Part shown: positions 27,194 through 36,199 of the stretch, one piece after another
Layout: each line of letters begins with the position of its first letter
Numbering within the stretch: position 1 is the stretch's first letter
Assembly (NCBI RefSeq): GCF_049331405.1
Contig: NZ_CP186274.1
Location: 5,766,001-5,830,000, forward strand
Reading direction: 5' to 3'
From: PoT sp049331405
GTDB lineage: Bacteria > Planctomycetota > Planctomycetia > Isosphaerales > Isosphaeraceae
DNA: 64,000 bases
The notes under the pieces: model-generated
What the model saw: only the letters and a program-made list of their open reading frames with translations
Told to the model about the DNA's origin: nothing
The model's database searches: none
Made by a program: the position numbers and the translations under genes

Positions 27194-27222
27194 TTGACAA
27201 CGTTCTGAGTGCGTTCTAGGCT
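27194..27222 (+). promoter_or_regulatory. putative housekeeping-type promoter of the sigma-factor gene
   Basis: TTGACA (27194-27199), a 17-base spacer, then TAGGCT (27217-27222), about 140 bases before the sigma gene ATG. The -35 is a perfect consensus and the -10 is partial. Confidence 0.5.
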
Positions 27223-27364
27223 CCTTTTGATCGGAACAACCGGCCCGCTGAGTTTCCCGACCGTCCCAAGGATGGGGTGGGCCACCCAAATTAAGGGATT
27301 CAATCGGTTCCGGTACTCCCTTCGCTAATTCTGATACGAATGACGCGCCTTGGAGCGATTTGCG

Positions 27365-28240
27365 ATGAATTCGCGCGCCAACCGGAGGGATTTTCACTCG
27401 AATTCGCCTCTGCAAATCTACCTGCACGAGATCAACAACACCCCGTTGCTTTCGGCGGAGGAGGAGCGAGAGCTTGCCGACCAGGTGTCGCAGGGCGATC
27501 CGTACGCCCGCGATCACATGGTCAAGGCGAACTTGCGCCTCGTCGTCAACATCGCGAGGGGGTACCTCGGGAAGGGATTGAGCCTCGAGGATTTGATCGA
27601 GGAAGGAAACCTCGGCTTGATGCGGGCTGTGGAGGGATACGATGCATCCCGAGATACGCGGTTCAGCACGTATGCGAGCTACTGGATCAAGCAGTCGATC
27701 CGCCGCTCGGTGATGAACAACGGCAAGCCGATCCGGCTGCCGGCCTACATGGTGACGCTCCTCTCCAAGTGGAGGCGAGCCAATGTCGTCCTGACCGAGC
27801 GGCTGGGCCGGGCGCCCACGCCGGAGGAGATCGGCAAGGCCCTGAAGCTCTCCAAGAAGAAGATCGGCATCGTCACGCGGGCGATCCGGGTGCATAACCT
27901 GACGCCGCACAGCGACAACACCGACGAGAACGGGGTCCCGCTCGACGACATCCTGACCGACGAGCGCAGCAAGTCCCCCGACGACCTCCTGATCGAGAAC
28001 GACGACATGGAACGCGTGTTCGCCGGGATCGATCGCCTCGAGGAGCGGGAGGCCGCGGTCATCCGCATGCGATTCGGGCTCGAGCCCTACACGGCCATGA
28101 CCCTTCGCGAAGTGGGTGAGAACCTCGGGCTGACTCGCGAGCGAGTCCGCCAACTCGAAAGCCAGGCCATCCTCAAGTTGATGTCCAACATGAGCGGCTC
28201 CTCCCGCGGGGCGGATCTCCGGGCCGGGCATCGTCCCTGA
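27365..28240 (+). CDS. RNA polymerase sigma-70 factor, RpoD/RpoS-like (group 2)
   Basis: A 291-residue sigma factor. Region 1.2 is SPLQIYLHEINNTPLLS. Region 2 includes DHMVKANLRLVVNIAR and the -10-binding RFSTYASYWIKQSIRRS; region 3 starts near LPAYMVTLLSKW. Region 4 ends with LREVGENLGLTRERVRQLES, the -35-binding helix-turn-helix. It lacks the long region 1.1 and insertion of a primary RpoD, so an alternative group 2 factor is likely. The ATG at 27365 is used; a TTG five codons earlier is possible. It is monocistronic, with a long upstream region and a TTGACA promoter. Confidence 0.9.
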   Translation: MNSRANRRDFHSNSPLQIYLHEINNTPLLSAEEERELADQVSQGDPYARDHMVKANLRLVVNIARGYLGKGLSLEDLIEEGNLGLMRAVEGYDASRDTRFSTYASYWIKQSIRRSVMNNGKPIRLPAYMVTLLSKWRRANVVLTERLGRAPTPEEIGKALKLSKKKIGIVTRAIRVHNLTPHSDNTDENGVPLDDILTDERSKSPDDLLIENDDMERVFAGIDRLEEREAAVIRMRFGLEPYTAMTLREVGENLGLTRERVRQLESQAILKLMSNMSGSSRGADLRAGHRP

Positions 28241-28451
28241 GCCGGAGCAAGGGCTCGCACTCGAACTGAACTGCACCAAGCTGAACGTCACATCAATCGA
28301 TCGAGCCGAAAGGGCCGCAATGGCGCGGTCCTCGGGCTAGCAACGCACAGCTTCATCTCGATTGACCGAAGGACGATCCTGGGCCGGGCATCCTTGACGA
28401 GCCCGGGGATCGACGGGACCGCTGCGCCTCCGGCGTCGGTCATGGTCATCG

Positions 28452-29201
28452 TCAGAAGGGGCTGGCCGTCGGACGCACGATGATCTCGCTGACATCCACG
28501 TCGTCGGGCTGCCCGACCGCGTAGGCGATCGCTCGCGCGATGGCCTCCGAGGGGATCGCGACCTTGCGGAACTCCCGCATGCCGCGCCTGGCGTCCTCGT
28601 CGGAGATGCTCTCGGCGAGTTCCGACTCGGTCACCCCAGGAGAGATAACGGTGACGCGGATATCGCCCCCGACTTCCTGACGGAGCCCCTCCGAGATCGC
28701 CCCCACGGCGAACTTGGTGGCGCAGTAGACGGCGGCGGTGGCGACGACCTTGTGCCCCCCGATCGACGAGATGTTGACGAACTGGCCGGATTTCTGGCGT
28801 TTCATGACGGGCAGCCCGGCGGCGATGCCGTGCAGCACCCCTCGGATGTTCACGTCGATCATCCTGTCCCACTCCTCGACCTTGAGCTGGTCGAGGTTCG
28901 AAAGGGGCATGACGCCCGCGTTGTTCACGATCACGTCGACCCGGCCGAAGGTGCGCTCCGCGAGCTGCACGATCGACTCCACCTGCTCGCGCCTGGTCAC
29001 ATCGAGGCTTTGAAACTCGGCCGTGCCTCCCTCCCCCTGGATCTCGGCGACGAGCGCCTCGAGCCGGTCGACCCGTCGCGCCCCGAGCACGACGCGAGCC
29101 CCCTGGCGGGCCAGGAGCCTCGCCGTGGCCTCGCCGATCCCGCTGCTCGCGCCGGTGATGATGACGACCTTCCCCGCGATCCCGTTCCCCCGAGCATTCA
29201 T
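28452..29201 (-). CDS. short-chain dehydrogenase/reductase
   Basis: A 249-residue classical SDR. The cofactor motif is IITGASSGIGEA, and an arginine pair after strand 2 (LGARRVDRL) favours NADP. VNNAGVMP, the catalytic serine in VNISSIGG, and YCATK supply the rest; SPGVTESEL follows. It resembles the YdfG/serine-dehydrogenase-like branch; the substrate is unknown. GGGAG lies upstream of the ATG. It is divergent from an AraC regulator across 199 bases containing operator-like repeats, so it is probably that regulator's target. Confidence 0.9.
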   Translation of the reverse strand: MNARGNGIAGKVVIITGASSGIGEATARLLARQGARVVLGARRVDRLEALVAEIQGEGGTAEFQSLDVTRREQVESIVQLAERTFGRVDVIVNNAGVMPLSNLDQLKVEEWDRMIDVNIRGVLHGIAAGLPVMKRQKSGQFVNISSIGGHKVVATAAVYCATKFAVGAISEGLRQEVGGDIRVTVISPGVTESELAESISDEDARRGMREFRKVAIPSEAIARAIAYAVGQPDDVDVSEIIVRPTASPF

Positions 29202-29294
29202 TGTCCGATTCTCCCAGCAAGACTTTGGTTCCGTTCGGGCAACCTCCTCACAACCGGGGGTATTCTAGCGGCGGCCGGGGCCATTCCGTTAACG

Positions 29295-29322
29295 CGATCC
29301 TGGGCGATCCTTGCACGATCCT
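29295..29322. promoter_or_regulatory. three helically phased CGATCCT repeats
   Basis: CGATCCT occurs at 29295-29301, 29305-29311 and 29316-29322, that is, spaced 10 and 11 bases apart in direct orientation between the divergent SDR and AraC genes. AraC-family proteins usually bind such phased direct repeats. Confidence 0.5.
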
Positions 29323-29325
29323 GCA

Positions 29326-29352
29326 CGACTCGTCAGAATATTTGACGAGTCG
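29326..29352. promoter_or_regulatory. perfect 10-bp palindrome in SDR/AraC intergenic region
   Basis: CGACTCGTCA (29326-29335) and TGACGAGTCG (29343-29352) are exact reverse complements separated by an AT-rich 7-base spacer. The position, 48 bases before the AraC start, suggests an operator; a leader hairpin is the alternative. Confidence 0.55.
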
Positions 29353-29400
29353 GGACTGGGCCGACACGGATCCAAACAGGTAGAGACAGGAAAGGCCGGC

Positions 29401-30309
29401 ATGCTCGAGCAAGACCTGGGCGAAATGGCGGGGATCATCGAGCGGCACACGCGAGAGGACGGGATCCACGCGACGAGCATCGCCCCTTTGACGCTCTTCC
29501 GCCTCTCGAACCTCTCCGACCCCGTGCAGGTCGTCTATGAGCCGGCCCTCTGCATCGTGGCGCAAGGCAGCAAGCGGGTGCTCCTGGCCGACGAGGTCTA
29601 TCGCTACGACCCCGCGCATTATCTGCTCGTGTCGGTCGACCTCCCCGTCGCCGGGCAGGTGATCGAGGCGACGCCGGAACTCCCCTATCTGAGCCTGAGG
29701 ATCGACCTCGACCTGGGAATGATCGGCGAACTCCTCGGCGACGTCGAGCCGGTCGACGCCCCGGGCCGGGCGTCGAAGCGGGGGCTCGTGGTCAATCCCG
29801 TCGAGCCCGGCCTGCTCGACGCCGTCGTGCGGCTCCTCCGCCTGCTCGACGACCCTCGCGACGTCAAGGTGCTCGGCCCCCTGGTCCTCCGCGAGATCTC
29901 ATACCGGCTGCTGATCGGCGAGCAAGGCTTGAGACTCCGGCAGATCGCCGCCGAGGACGGCCAGGCGATGCGGATTGCCCGGGCGATCCGCTGGATCAAG
30001 GGGAACTTCGACCGCCCCTTGCGCATCGAGGTCCTCGCCCGCGAGGTCCACATGAGCGCCTCCGCCCTGCACCACCACTTCAAGGCCGTGACGGCGATGA
30101 GCCCCCTGCAGTATCAGAAGCAGTTGCGGCTCCAGGAGGCCCGCCGGCTGATGCTGAGCGAGGACCTCGACGCCTCGGCGGCCGGATACCGAGTCGGGTA
30201 CGAGAGCGCCTCGCAGTTCAGCCGCGAATACCGACGCCTCTTCGGCGTCCCCCCTCGGCGAGACCTCCTCTCGCTGCGGTCGTCCTCCCAGCTCATCTCG
30301 ACCCCTTGA
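29401..30309 (+). CDS. AraC-family transcriptional regulator
   Basis: A 302-residue regulator. The N-terminal half matches the AraC_N cupin-like domain (EPALCIVAQGSKRVLLADEVYRYDPAHYLLVSVDLPV). The C-terminal half has two helix-turn-helix units: IRWIKGNFDRPLRIEVLARE with MSASALHHHFKAVTAMSPL, and ARRLMLSEDLDASAAGYRVG with YESASQFSREYRRLFGVPP. This subtype commonly controls a neighbouring oxidoreductase. The start at 29401 has AGGAAAGG about 6 bases upstream; upstream residues from a TTG at 29311 would overlap the repeat region. It is divergent from the SDR gene, its probable target. Confidence 0.9.
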   Translation: MLEQDLGEMAGIIERHTREDGIHATSIAPLTLFRLSNLSDPVQVVYEPALCIVAQGSKRVLLADEVYRYDPAHYLLVSVDLPVAGQVIEATPELPYLSLRIDLDLGMIGELLGDVEPVDAPGRASKRGLVVNPVEPGLLDAVVRLLRLLDDPRDVKVLGPLVLREISYRLLIGEQGLRLRQIAAEDGQAMRIARAIRWIKGNFDRPLRIEVLAREVHMSASALHHHFKAVTAMSPLQYQKQLRLQEARRLMLSEDLDASAAGYRVGYESASQFSREYRRLFGVPPRRDLLSLRSSSQLISTP

Positions 30310-30376
30310 GCCGGCGAAGCTGTTAAGATGCAATGCCCTCGTGGGCCGGTCTTTGTAGGGATGTGGAGTCTCTAGC

Positions 30377-30886
30377 GTGGAAGCTTGGTATCGCGTCCTG
30401 GTGCTCTCGGTGGGGGGCGCTCTCGGGGTCAACGCCCGCTACTGGCTCGGCGTCGGCATGAGCCGTTGGGTCGGGCACTCGTTCCCCTGGGCCACGTTCA
30501 CGATCAACGTCTCGGGCTCGTTCGCGATCGGGTTCCTGACGACGATCCTGGCGATACGGCTGCCCCACCACTATGCCCGGCTCTTCCTGCTGGTGGGCTT
30601 CCTGGGGGGCTATACGACCTTTTCCACATTCTCGCTCGAGTCCCTCACGCTCCTGGAGGAGGGGGAATGGAAGCGAGCCTCGTCGTACCTGTTCGGTAGC
30701 GTAGGGAGCGGGCTGGTCGCCGTCGCCGTCGGGACCTTGCTGGCCCGCGGCCTCGTCGATCGCCCGGAACTGGCGAAGACCTCGAGCCTGGCCCCCGCGA
30801 AATCCCAGCCCGTGGGCGCGGTCGAACATCACGGCGGCCTGGCCGAACCGCCCCCCTTCGACATCGGCGTCCCCGAGGAGGCCTGA
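30377..30886 (+). CDS. crcB: fluoride channel CrcB/Fluc
   Basis: A 169-residue membrane protein with four hydrophobic segments and the family motifs GGALGVNARYWLG, FTINVSGSFAIGFLTT and GFLGGYTTFSTFSLES, containing the central asparagine and the phenylalanine-rich pore segment. It works as a dual-topology dimer exporting fluoride. A 45-residue hydrophilic C-terminal tail exceeds the usual length of about 125. The start is GTG at 30377. I looked for a fluoride riboswitch in the 67 bases after the AraC stop and did not see one, so it may be read through from the AraC gene. Confidence 0.92.
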   Translation: MEAWYRVLVLSVGGALGVNARYWLGVGMSRWVGHSFPWATFTINVSGSFAIGFLTTILAIRLPHHYARLFLLVGFLGGYTTFSTFSLESLTLLEEGEWKRASSYLFGSVGSGLVAVAVGTLLARGLVDRPELAKTSSLAPAKSQPVGAVEHHGGLAEPPPFDIGVPEEA

Positions 30887-31230
30887 TCCCGAGGGGCCTG
30901 TCCTTACATCCGAATCATTTCGGCCAACGCAAATCGAGCCATTCGGGCCGATTACGGCTCCAGATACGTGCCTCCGCCCCCGGCCCGGTCGATCATCCGC
31001 AGATCGTCCCATGCCGGATCGAGGGGCGCCGAAGGCTTTCGGTTCGCGATGGTGGCGGGGTAGGTGGACCGGCGGTCAGGCATCGTGGCGGAATTTCCAA
31101 ACGGATTCCGCCAATAATCCCGGGGGTGCCTCGAATTACCAGAGAGGAGAGACGACGGCCAATCGGGGCCGAATCGCCCATCGCCGCGAGTGCTGAGGAC
31201 CTGGGTCCTCGGATCATCAGGAGAATCGAG
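30887..31230. other. intergenic region before coiled-coil gene
   Basis: No gene recognised; probably contains the promoter of the coiled-coil protein gene. Confidence 0.4.
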
Positions 31231-32049
31231 ATGGTTTGTTCCATGGTCAAGAAGGGACTGGTCGGTGCCACTCTGGGCGCGAGTGCGCTCTATCTGGTCT
31301 TCGGCACCTCGACCCCGGCCTACCTTCGGACGGCCTTCCACAAGGTCCGCCACAACGCCAAGGCGTCGGTGCCGGTCCAGTTCGAGATCGACAAGACGCG
31401 GGATGAGATTGCCAACCTCGAGCCCGTGATCAAGGACAATATCGAGACCTACGCCCGCAACGAGGTCGAGGTCGAGCACCTGGAGCGCGAGATCGCCGCG
31501 ACCAGGACGAACCTGGACAACGAGAAGAAGACGATCGTGAGCCTGGGCGAGCGCGTCCGCAAGGGCGACTTCCAGCTCGCCGGCCAGGTCAGCTATACCC
31601 CCGAGGAGGTCTCGGCCGACCTCGCTCATCGCCTTGACCACTACAAGCACGTCAAGGGGATCCTCAAGGACCGCGAGTCGACCTTGAAGGCCAAGCAGAA
31701 GTCGCTGGCGGCCGCCCGCAAGCAGCTCGACAGCATGTCGGCCCAGAAGAAGGAGCTCTTGATCAAGCTCGAGGGGATCGAAGCCCAGCTCAAGGCGATC
31801 GAGGCGGTCCGGACGACGAATGAATTCGACTTCGACGGCAGCGCCCTGGCCCGCGCCAAGGCGAGCGTCTCCGACCTCGAATCGCGGCTCGAGGTGCTCT
31901 CCCGCAAGGCCGAGTACGAAGGCCGATACATCGACTCCGGCATCCCGATCGGCACCGAGCAGGGCCGTGACGTGATCAAGGAGATCGAAACCGAGTTCGG
32001 CGGCTCCTCCAAGGGCGCCGACACGAAGCCGACCGACAAGAGCCTGTAA
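31231..32049 (+). CDS. membrane-anchored coiled-coil protein, function unknown
   Basis: A 272-residue protein. One N-terminal hydrophobic segment (GLVGATLGASALYLVFG, about 8-24) is followed by nearly continuous charged helix, about 45-215, with heptad-like repeats (EVEVEHLEREIAATRTNLDN, LKDRESTLKAKQKSLAAARK). The C-terminal tail is acidic/polar. The topology suggests a signal anchor with an elongated coiled coil outside the cytoplasm, or the reverse. AGGAGA stands 6 bases before the ATG at 31231. It is a single gene closed by a strong terminator. Confidence 0.8.
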   Translation: MVCSMVKKGLVGATLGASALYLVFGTSTPAYLRTAFHKVRHNAKASVPVQFEIDKTRDEIANLEPVIKDNIETYARNEVEVEHLEREIAATRTNLDNEKKTIVSLGERVRKGDFQLAGQVSYTPEEVSADLAHRLDHYKHVKGILKDRESTLKAKQKSLAAARKQLDSMSAQKKELLIKLEGIEAQLKAIEAVRTTNEFDFDGSALARAKASVSDLESRLEVLSRKAEYEGRYIDSGIPIGTEQGRDVIKEIETEFGGSSKGADTKPTDKSL

Positions 32050-32084
32050 TCCAGGCCCGTCGGCAACCGCGATCTCTCTCCTCT
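32050..32084. other. short spacer before terminator
   Basis: Non-coding spacer between the coiled-coil gene stop and its terminator. Confidence 0.3.
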
Positions 32085-32122
32085 CGGTGGGTCGGCCGTT
32101 CCCCCCAAAGGCCGACCCACCG
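32085..32122 (+). terminator. strong hairpin terminator after coiled-coil gene
   Basis: Perfect 13-bp stem, CGGTGGGTCGGCC (32085-32097) with GGCCGACCCACCG (32110-32122), and a 12-base loop, followed by CTTTCTAT. Confidence 0.75.
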
Positions 32123-32450
32123 CTTTCTATCGGCCTCTCGATCCTGCTCCCGACCATCGGGCCCCTTCAATAGCGATGACCGAGGCGACGAGGGATGGCC
32201 CTTCCGGTGGTCGGCTTCGTAGACGAGATGGGCCGGGTCGAAATGAAGCCGAATTGAGTCGAGTATGAGAAGAGGGCGGGGACCGAGGAAGGAATCCTCG
32301 ACGAGGGGCGATCGGCCGCCACGCTCTCAGGAAGACCCTGGTGGTTCGGATCCGTCTCGCTCGTGTCGCGTGGCCGATCGTGATGGAGAGATGAAGATCG
32401 ATTGAGTGGTGCTCGCACCTCAACGTAACATGGCGGAGTGTCATTCCCCC
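32123..32450. other. intergenic region upstream of FHA gene
   Basis: No gene recognised. It must hold the promoter of the FHA/kinase unit. Confidence 0.4.
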
Positions 32451-33983
32451 ATGGTCAATCCGGGCGGCAAGTCAACCATGCTGGGACATTGGCGAATTGT
32501 CTTGCGACAGGCAGAGGAGGCCGCAAGGGCCGGGCGCTACGACGAGGCGCTCGCCCTGGCGAATCGGCCCGACGTGGTCGATCACCATCATGCGGTCCGC
32601 CTTCGCGCCAAGTTGGCGCTCGATTTGGTAGGGCGGGCGTCGCGACGGGGCGAAGCGGACGACCTGGCCGGAGCCATCGAAGACCTCGACCTGGCCGAAC
32701 GGCTGGGGGCCGCCCCGGATACCCTGGCCGCCGCCCGCATGAGCCTGGCCGACCGAGTCGCGGGCGAGATCCGCGGCGACCTCGACGCGGGGGAACCCGC
32801 CCGCGTGGTCGAGCGGATCGAGCAGCTCGCCCGCCACAAGGTGGGGGGCCCTTCGCTCCGCAGGACCAGGGAGATCGCCGAGGCCTGGCAGGGCGCGATG
32901 GACGAGGCCCGTCGGGGCGAGTTCGGCCGCGCCCAGGATCAGCTCGACCGTGCCGACCGGCTCGCCGCCGGCACCGCCGAGAAGGCCCTGGCCGCCACCC
33001 GCAACGACATCGAGTCCAGGCGCAAGTCCGCGGCCCCCAAGGTCGAGGCCCTCTACACCGCCCTCGCCGCGGCCAAGTGGCCGGAGGTGCTGGCGGCGGC
33101 CGAGACGGTGCTGGAGCTCGTCCCCGAACACCCCGCGGCCCGGCAGGCCCGGACGCGGGCCTGGCAGCAGATCGCCGCGATCGGCCCGTCGGCCACGAGC
33201 TGGCCGAACCGGGGGTCTCGCGTGCCGCAGACCTCGGCGACCTCGGTCGCCACGGAGGTGGCAGCCCCGTCGGCCGCCGCCGAGCCGGCCCCGATCGTCT
33301 GGCTGAACTCGACGCCTCGACCCGCCGCGAATGCGGCCCCCCCCGCCTTCCCCCGCCCCCTGGCGAGGGCGGACGCGGGGCCCAAGGGCCGGTTCCTGCT
33401 CTGGCTCGACGCGGTCGGCGGATATCTCGTCTGCCTTGATGAGCAGATCGTGCTCGGCAGGGCGGGCCACGACAGCCATGCGGACGTCCCCCTGATGGGA
33501 GACCTCTCGCGGAACCATGCGACCCTGGTCCGGGACGGCGACGGATACGTCCTGCGGGCCCACCATCCAACCTTCGTCAACGGCCGGCAGGTCGAGACGG
33601 CGACGCTCAGCGACGGTGACGTGATCCGGCTCGGTTCGACGGTGGAGCTCGAGTTCCGCCAGCCGAGCCCGGTCAGCGCCACGGCGAGGCTCGCGATCAT
33701 GAGCCGTCATCGGCTCCCCCTGGCCGTCGATGGCGTGCTGCTCATGGCCGAGACGTGCATCATCGGCGCCTCTCCCCAGGCGCACATCCCCGCCCCCGGC
33801 CTGGGCGACCCGGTCGTCCTCTACCGGCAAGGGAGCGCCCTCTGGTGCCGGGCGACGGGGGGATTCGAGGTGGACGGCCGCTCCTGTGCGGCGCGTGCAC
33901 CGCTCACGCTGCAGTCGAGTGTCTTGGGCGACGGGTTCTCGTTCAGCCTGGAAGCCCTCGGTGCCAAATCGTCGCAGGTTTGA
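32451..33983 (+). CDS. FHA-domain protein with N-terminal TPR-like helical region
   Basis: A protein of about 510 residues. The first 230 residues are helical and repeat-like (AEEAARAGRYDEALALANR, EAWQGAMDEARRGEFGRAQ, ALYTALAAAKWPEVLAAAE). An Ala/Pro/Ser linker (about 225-300) follows, then a forkhead-associated domain (about 310-400) with IVLGRAGHD, GDLSRNHATLVRDG and FVNGRQV, giving the Gly-Arg, Ser, Asn-His and Asn-Gly signature that binds phosphothreonine. A C-terminal beta-rich region (about 410-505) may be a degenerate second FHA-like fold. It precedes a membrane kinase on the same strand, so it is a likely substrate or adaptor. The start is ambiguous among 32430, 32451 and 32478. Confidence 0.82.
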   Translation: MVNPGGKSTMLGHWRIVLRQAEEAARAGRYDEALALANRPDVVDHHHAVRLRAKLALDLVGRASRRGEADDLAGAIEDLDLAERLGAAPDTLAAARMSLADRVAGEIRGDLDAGEPARVVERIEQLARHKVGGPSLRRTREIAEAWQGAMDEARRGEFGRAQDQLDRADRLAAGTAEKALAATRNDIESRRKSAAPKVEALYTALAAAKWPEVLAAAETVLELVPEHPAARQARTRAWQQIAAIGPSATSWPNRGSRVPQTSATSVATEVAAPSAAAEPAPIVWLNSTPRPAANAAPPAFPRPLARADAGPKGRFLLWLDAVGGYLVCLDEQIVLGRAGHDSHADVPLMGDLSRNHATLVRDGDGYVLRAHHPTFVNGRQVETATLSDGDVIRLGSTVELEFRQPSPVSATARLAIMSRHRLPLAVDGVLLMAETCIIGASPQAHIPAPGLGDPVVLYRQGSALWCRATGGFEVDGRSCAARAPLTLQSSVLGDGFSFSLEALGAKSSQV

Positions 33984-34176
33984 CGCCGCCCTTCGACGCT
34001 TGTCGCGTCGAAGAGCGTCTAACACAGGAGAAGGCCCGGATCCCGAGGAGTCGGGGCCCGTCTTCTCAGCCTTGTTGGGCGTCCCGGCGCCGGAGACCAC
34101 CCAGAGGCCGCGGCCTCGCTCCGGAAAACCCCTCAACGAGCACTCTCGACCGAACGTTCCCTGGAGTTGCCTTGCG

Positions 34177-36066
34177 ATGAACGCGACGTCCCGAGACCTG
34201 CCTGGCGCGGACATGGCCGAGACGGTCGTTTACGAGCCCAACGAGCCATCGGGCCGCGAGTGGCCCCCGGAATCTCCCGACATGCCCAACCCCAATGCTC
34301 AAGGGAACCACCGCTACACCTTCAACTCGGGGGCCCGCCCTCTCGATGGCTACACCATCAAGCGGGCGATCGGCCGAGGGGGGTTCGGCGAGGTCTACTA
34401 CGCCACGTCCGACTCGGGCAAAGAGGTCGCGCTCAAGCTGATCCTTCGCAACCTCGACGTCGAGCGCCGGGGGGTCGTGCAGTGCATGAACCTCAAGTGC
34501 CCGAACCTGCTCACGATCTACGACCTGAAGTCGACCGACGCCGGGGACGCGTTCGTGATCATGGAGTACGTCGCCGGGCCGAGCCTGGCCAACGTCCTCT
34601 CGAGGTATCCCAAGGGGATGCCGGTCGCCGAGGTCCGCGCCTGGCTCAAGGGCCTGATCGATGGCGTGGCCTACCTCCACGACCACGGCATCGTCCACCG
34701 CGACCTGAAGCCGGCCAACATGTTCATGGAGGAAGGGATCGTCAAGATCGGCGACTACGGCCTCGCCAAGCTGATCAACACGAGCCAGGGGTCGGAGCAC
34801 TCCGAGAGCATCGGCACCTGTCATTACATGGCCCCCGAGATCGCCTCGGGCAAGTACAACAAGCCGATCGACGTCTACGCCATCGGCGTCATCCTGTTCG
34901 AGATGCTCACCGGCCGCGTCCCCTTCGAGGGGGAGTCGGTCGGCGAAGTCCTGATGAAACACCTGACGGCCCGCCCTGACCTTTCGTCGCTCGAAGAGCC
35001 GTACAAGACGATCGTCGGCCGGGCCCTCTCCAAGGATCCGAACCACCGCCCCGCGCAGCTCTTCGACCTCCTGCCGCCGGAAGACGCCCCCAAGGCGCCT
35101 CCCGTCCGGTTCATCGGCGACGGCAAGGTCTCCCCCCCCTTGCCCCCCGCCCCCGAGGTGGTCATCAAGGAGGAGGAAGAGGACGTGCTGCGAATCGGCC
35201 CCGAGGAGCCGATTTTTTACATCGGGCCCGATACCCGCCCCCCGAGGCGGCCCGGCCCGGCGATCTCCCAGCGCCTCCGGGCGAACTGGGCCTCGCTCCG
35301 GCGTCCCGTCGCCGCCAGGCCCGCGGTCCAGCACCGAGGGGCGCAGCAGCGAGGCCGGCGGGCTCCCGAACCGCCGCCTGCCCCGGCCCCTCCCCCCCCC
35401 TTGCCCAGCGGTCGGATCCGGGTCGCCGAATTAGCGACCGCCCTGCTCTGGGCGTCCATCCTCACCGGACTCTGTACCGTGGGGACGGTCGCGGCCTTCG
35501 GGGTCGACCTCATCCATTCGTCGGCCCCGCCGATGCAGGCCCTGATGCTCTTCGTCCTGGCGCTCGTGGGGTCGTGGGCGGTCCTGATCCAGGAGAAGGC
35601 CCTGGAAGGTCGCGGCTTCGAGCGGACGACCCGGCGGCTGGCGAACCTCGGCGTCGGAGCCATGCTGGGCGCGACGGGGATCGTCCTCGACGAGTGGCTC
35701 CGGCTGGGCCCGGCCCCCTGGGGCGTCTTCCCGAGGCCCTCGACCGAGTTCGTCAACTGGTTCCACCCCGTCAGCATGCAGACGAGTTCACTTTATTACC
35801 TGGGCTACTTCGCCTTGCTCTTCCTGTTCAGCGGCGGCTGGGCGAAGCTCGCGGCCAGGGACCGCAAGAAGCGATTCCGGGTCATGCCGGTGATCGGCTC
35901 GGCGGTGATCGCCGGCCTGCTGCTGCCGATCTGGCCCTATGCCGAGCCTTACGGGATCGCCGTCGCGGCCATCGTCCCGATCGTCACCCAGCTCGTCAGC
36001 CCCTGGAGCGAGGCGGCGGCCGCGTATGCCGCCGCCAACAAGAAGCGTCGCTCGGCGGTCGCCTGA
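34177..36066 (+). CDS. membrane serine/threonine protein kinase (Hanks type)
   Basis: A 629-residue kinase. The catalytic domain (about 58-300) has the glycine loop IGRGGFGEVYYA (65-76), VALKL with Lys87, HRDLKPAN (174-181), a variant DYG (193-195) in place of DFG, and MAPEIASG (218-225). A Pro-rich linker (about 300-410, including PPPAPAPPPPLP) leads to about six transmembrane helices (about 420-615), with no extracellular sensor domain of size. The start ATG at 34177 has GGAG about 10 bases upstream. The FHA gene lies upstream on the same strand (gap 193 bases) and a proline-rich membrane protein follows by 133 bases, so the three probably form one signalling unit. Confidence 0.9.
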   Translation: MNATSRDLPGADMAETVVYEPNEPSGREWPPESPDMPNPNAQGNHRYTFNSGARPLDGYTIKRAIGRGGFGEVYYATSDSGKEVALKLILRNLDVERRGVVQCMNLKCPNLLTIYDLKSTDAGDAFVIMEYVAGPSLANVLSRYPKGMPVAEVRAWLKGLIDGVAYLHDHGIVHRDLKPANMFMEEGIVKIGDYGLAKLINTSQGSEHSESIGTCHYMAPEIASGKYNKPIDVYAIGVILFEMLTGRVPFEGESVGEVLMKHLTARPDLSSLEEPYKTIVGRALSKDPNHRPAQLFDLLPPEDAPKAPPVRFIGDGKVSPPLPPAPEVVIKEEEEDVLRIGPEEPIFYIGPDTRPPRRPGPAISQRLRANWASLRRPVAARPAVQHRGAQQRGRRAPEPPPAPAPPPPLPSGRIRVAELATALLWASILTGLCTVGTVAAFGVDLIHSSAPPMQALMLFVLALVGSWAVLIQEKALEGRGFERTTRRLANLGVGAMLGATGIVLDEWLRLGPAPWGVFPRPSTEFVNWFHPVSMQTSSLYYLGYFALLFLFSGGWAKLAARDRKKRFRVMPVIGSAVIAGLLLPIWPYAEPYGIAVAAIVPIVTQLVSPWSEAAAAYAAANKKRRSAVA

Positions 36067-36199
36067 GGCGGGCCATCGGCCTGCCTCGCCCCGCGAGCCT
36101 TGATAACGTCGATTCTCGAAAATAAACATCACGTCGGCCCGAACCAACTAGCGTCCTGAGCTCTTCTCACGTCGCGGTATCGGCAAGGATCGGACTGCT

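Noticed and set aside
30310..30376. Possible fluoride riboswitch before crcB
   Set aside because: The conserved core of the crcB motif could not be found in these 67 bases.
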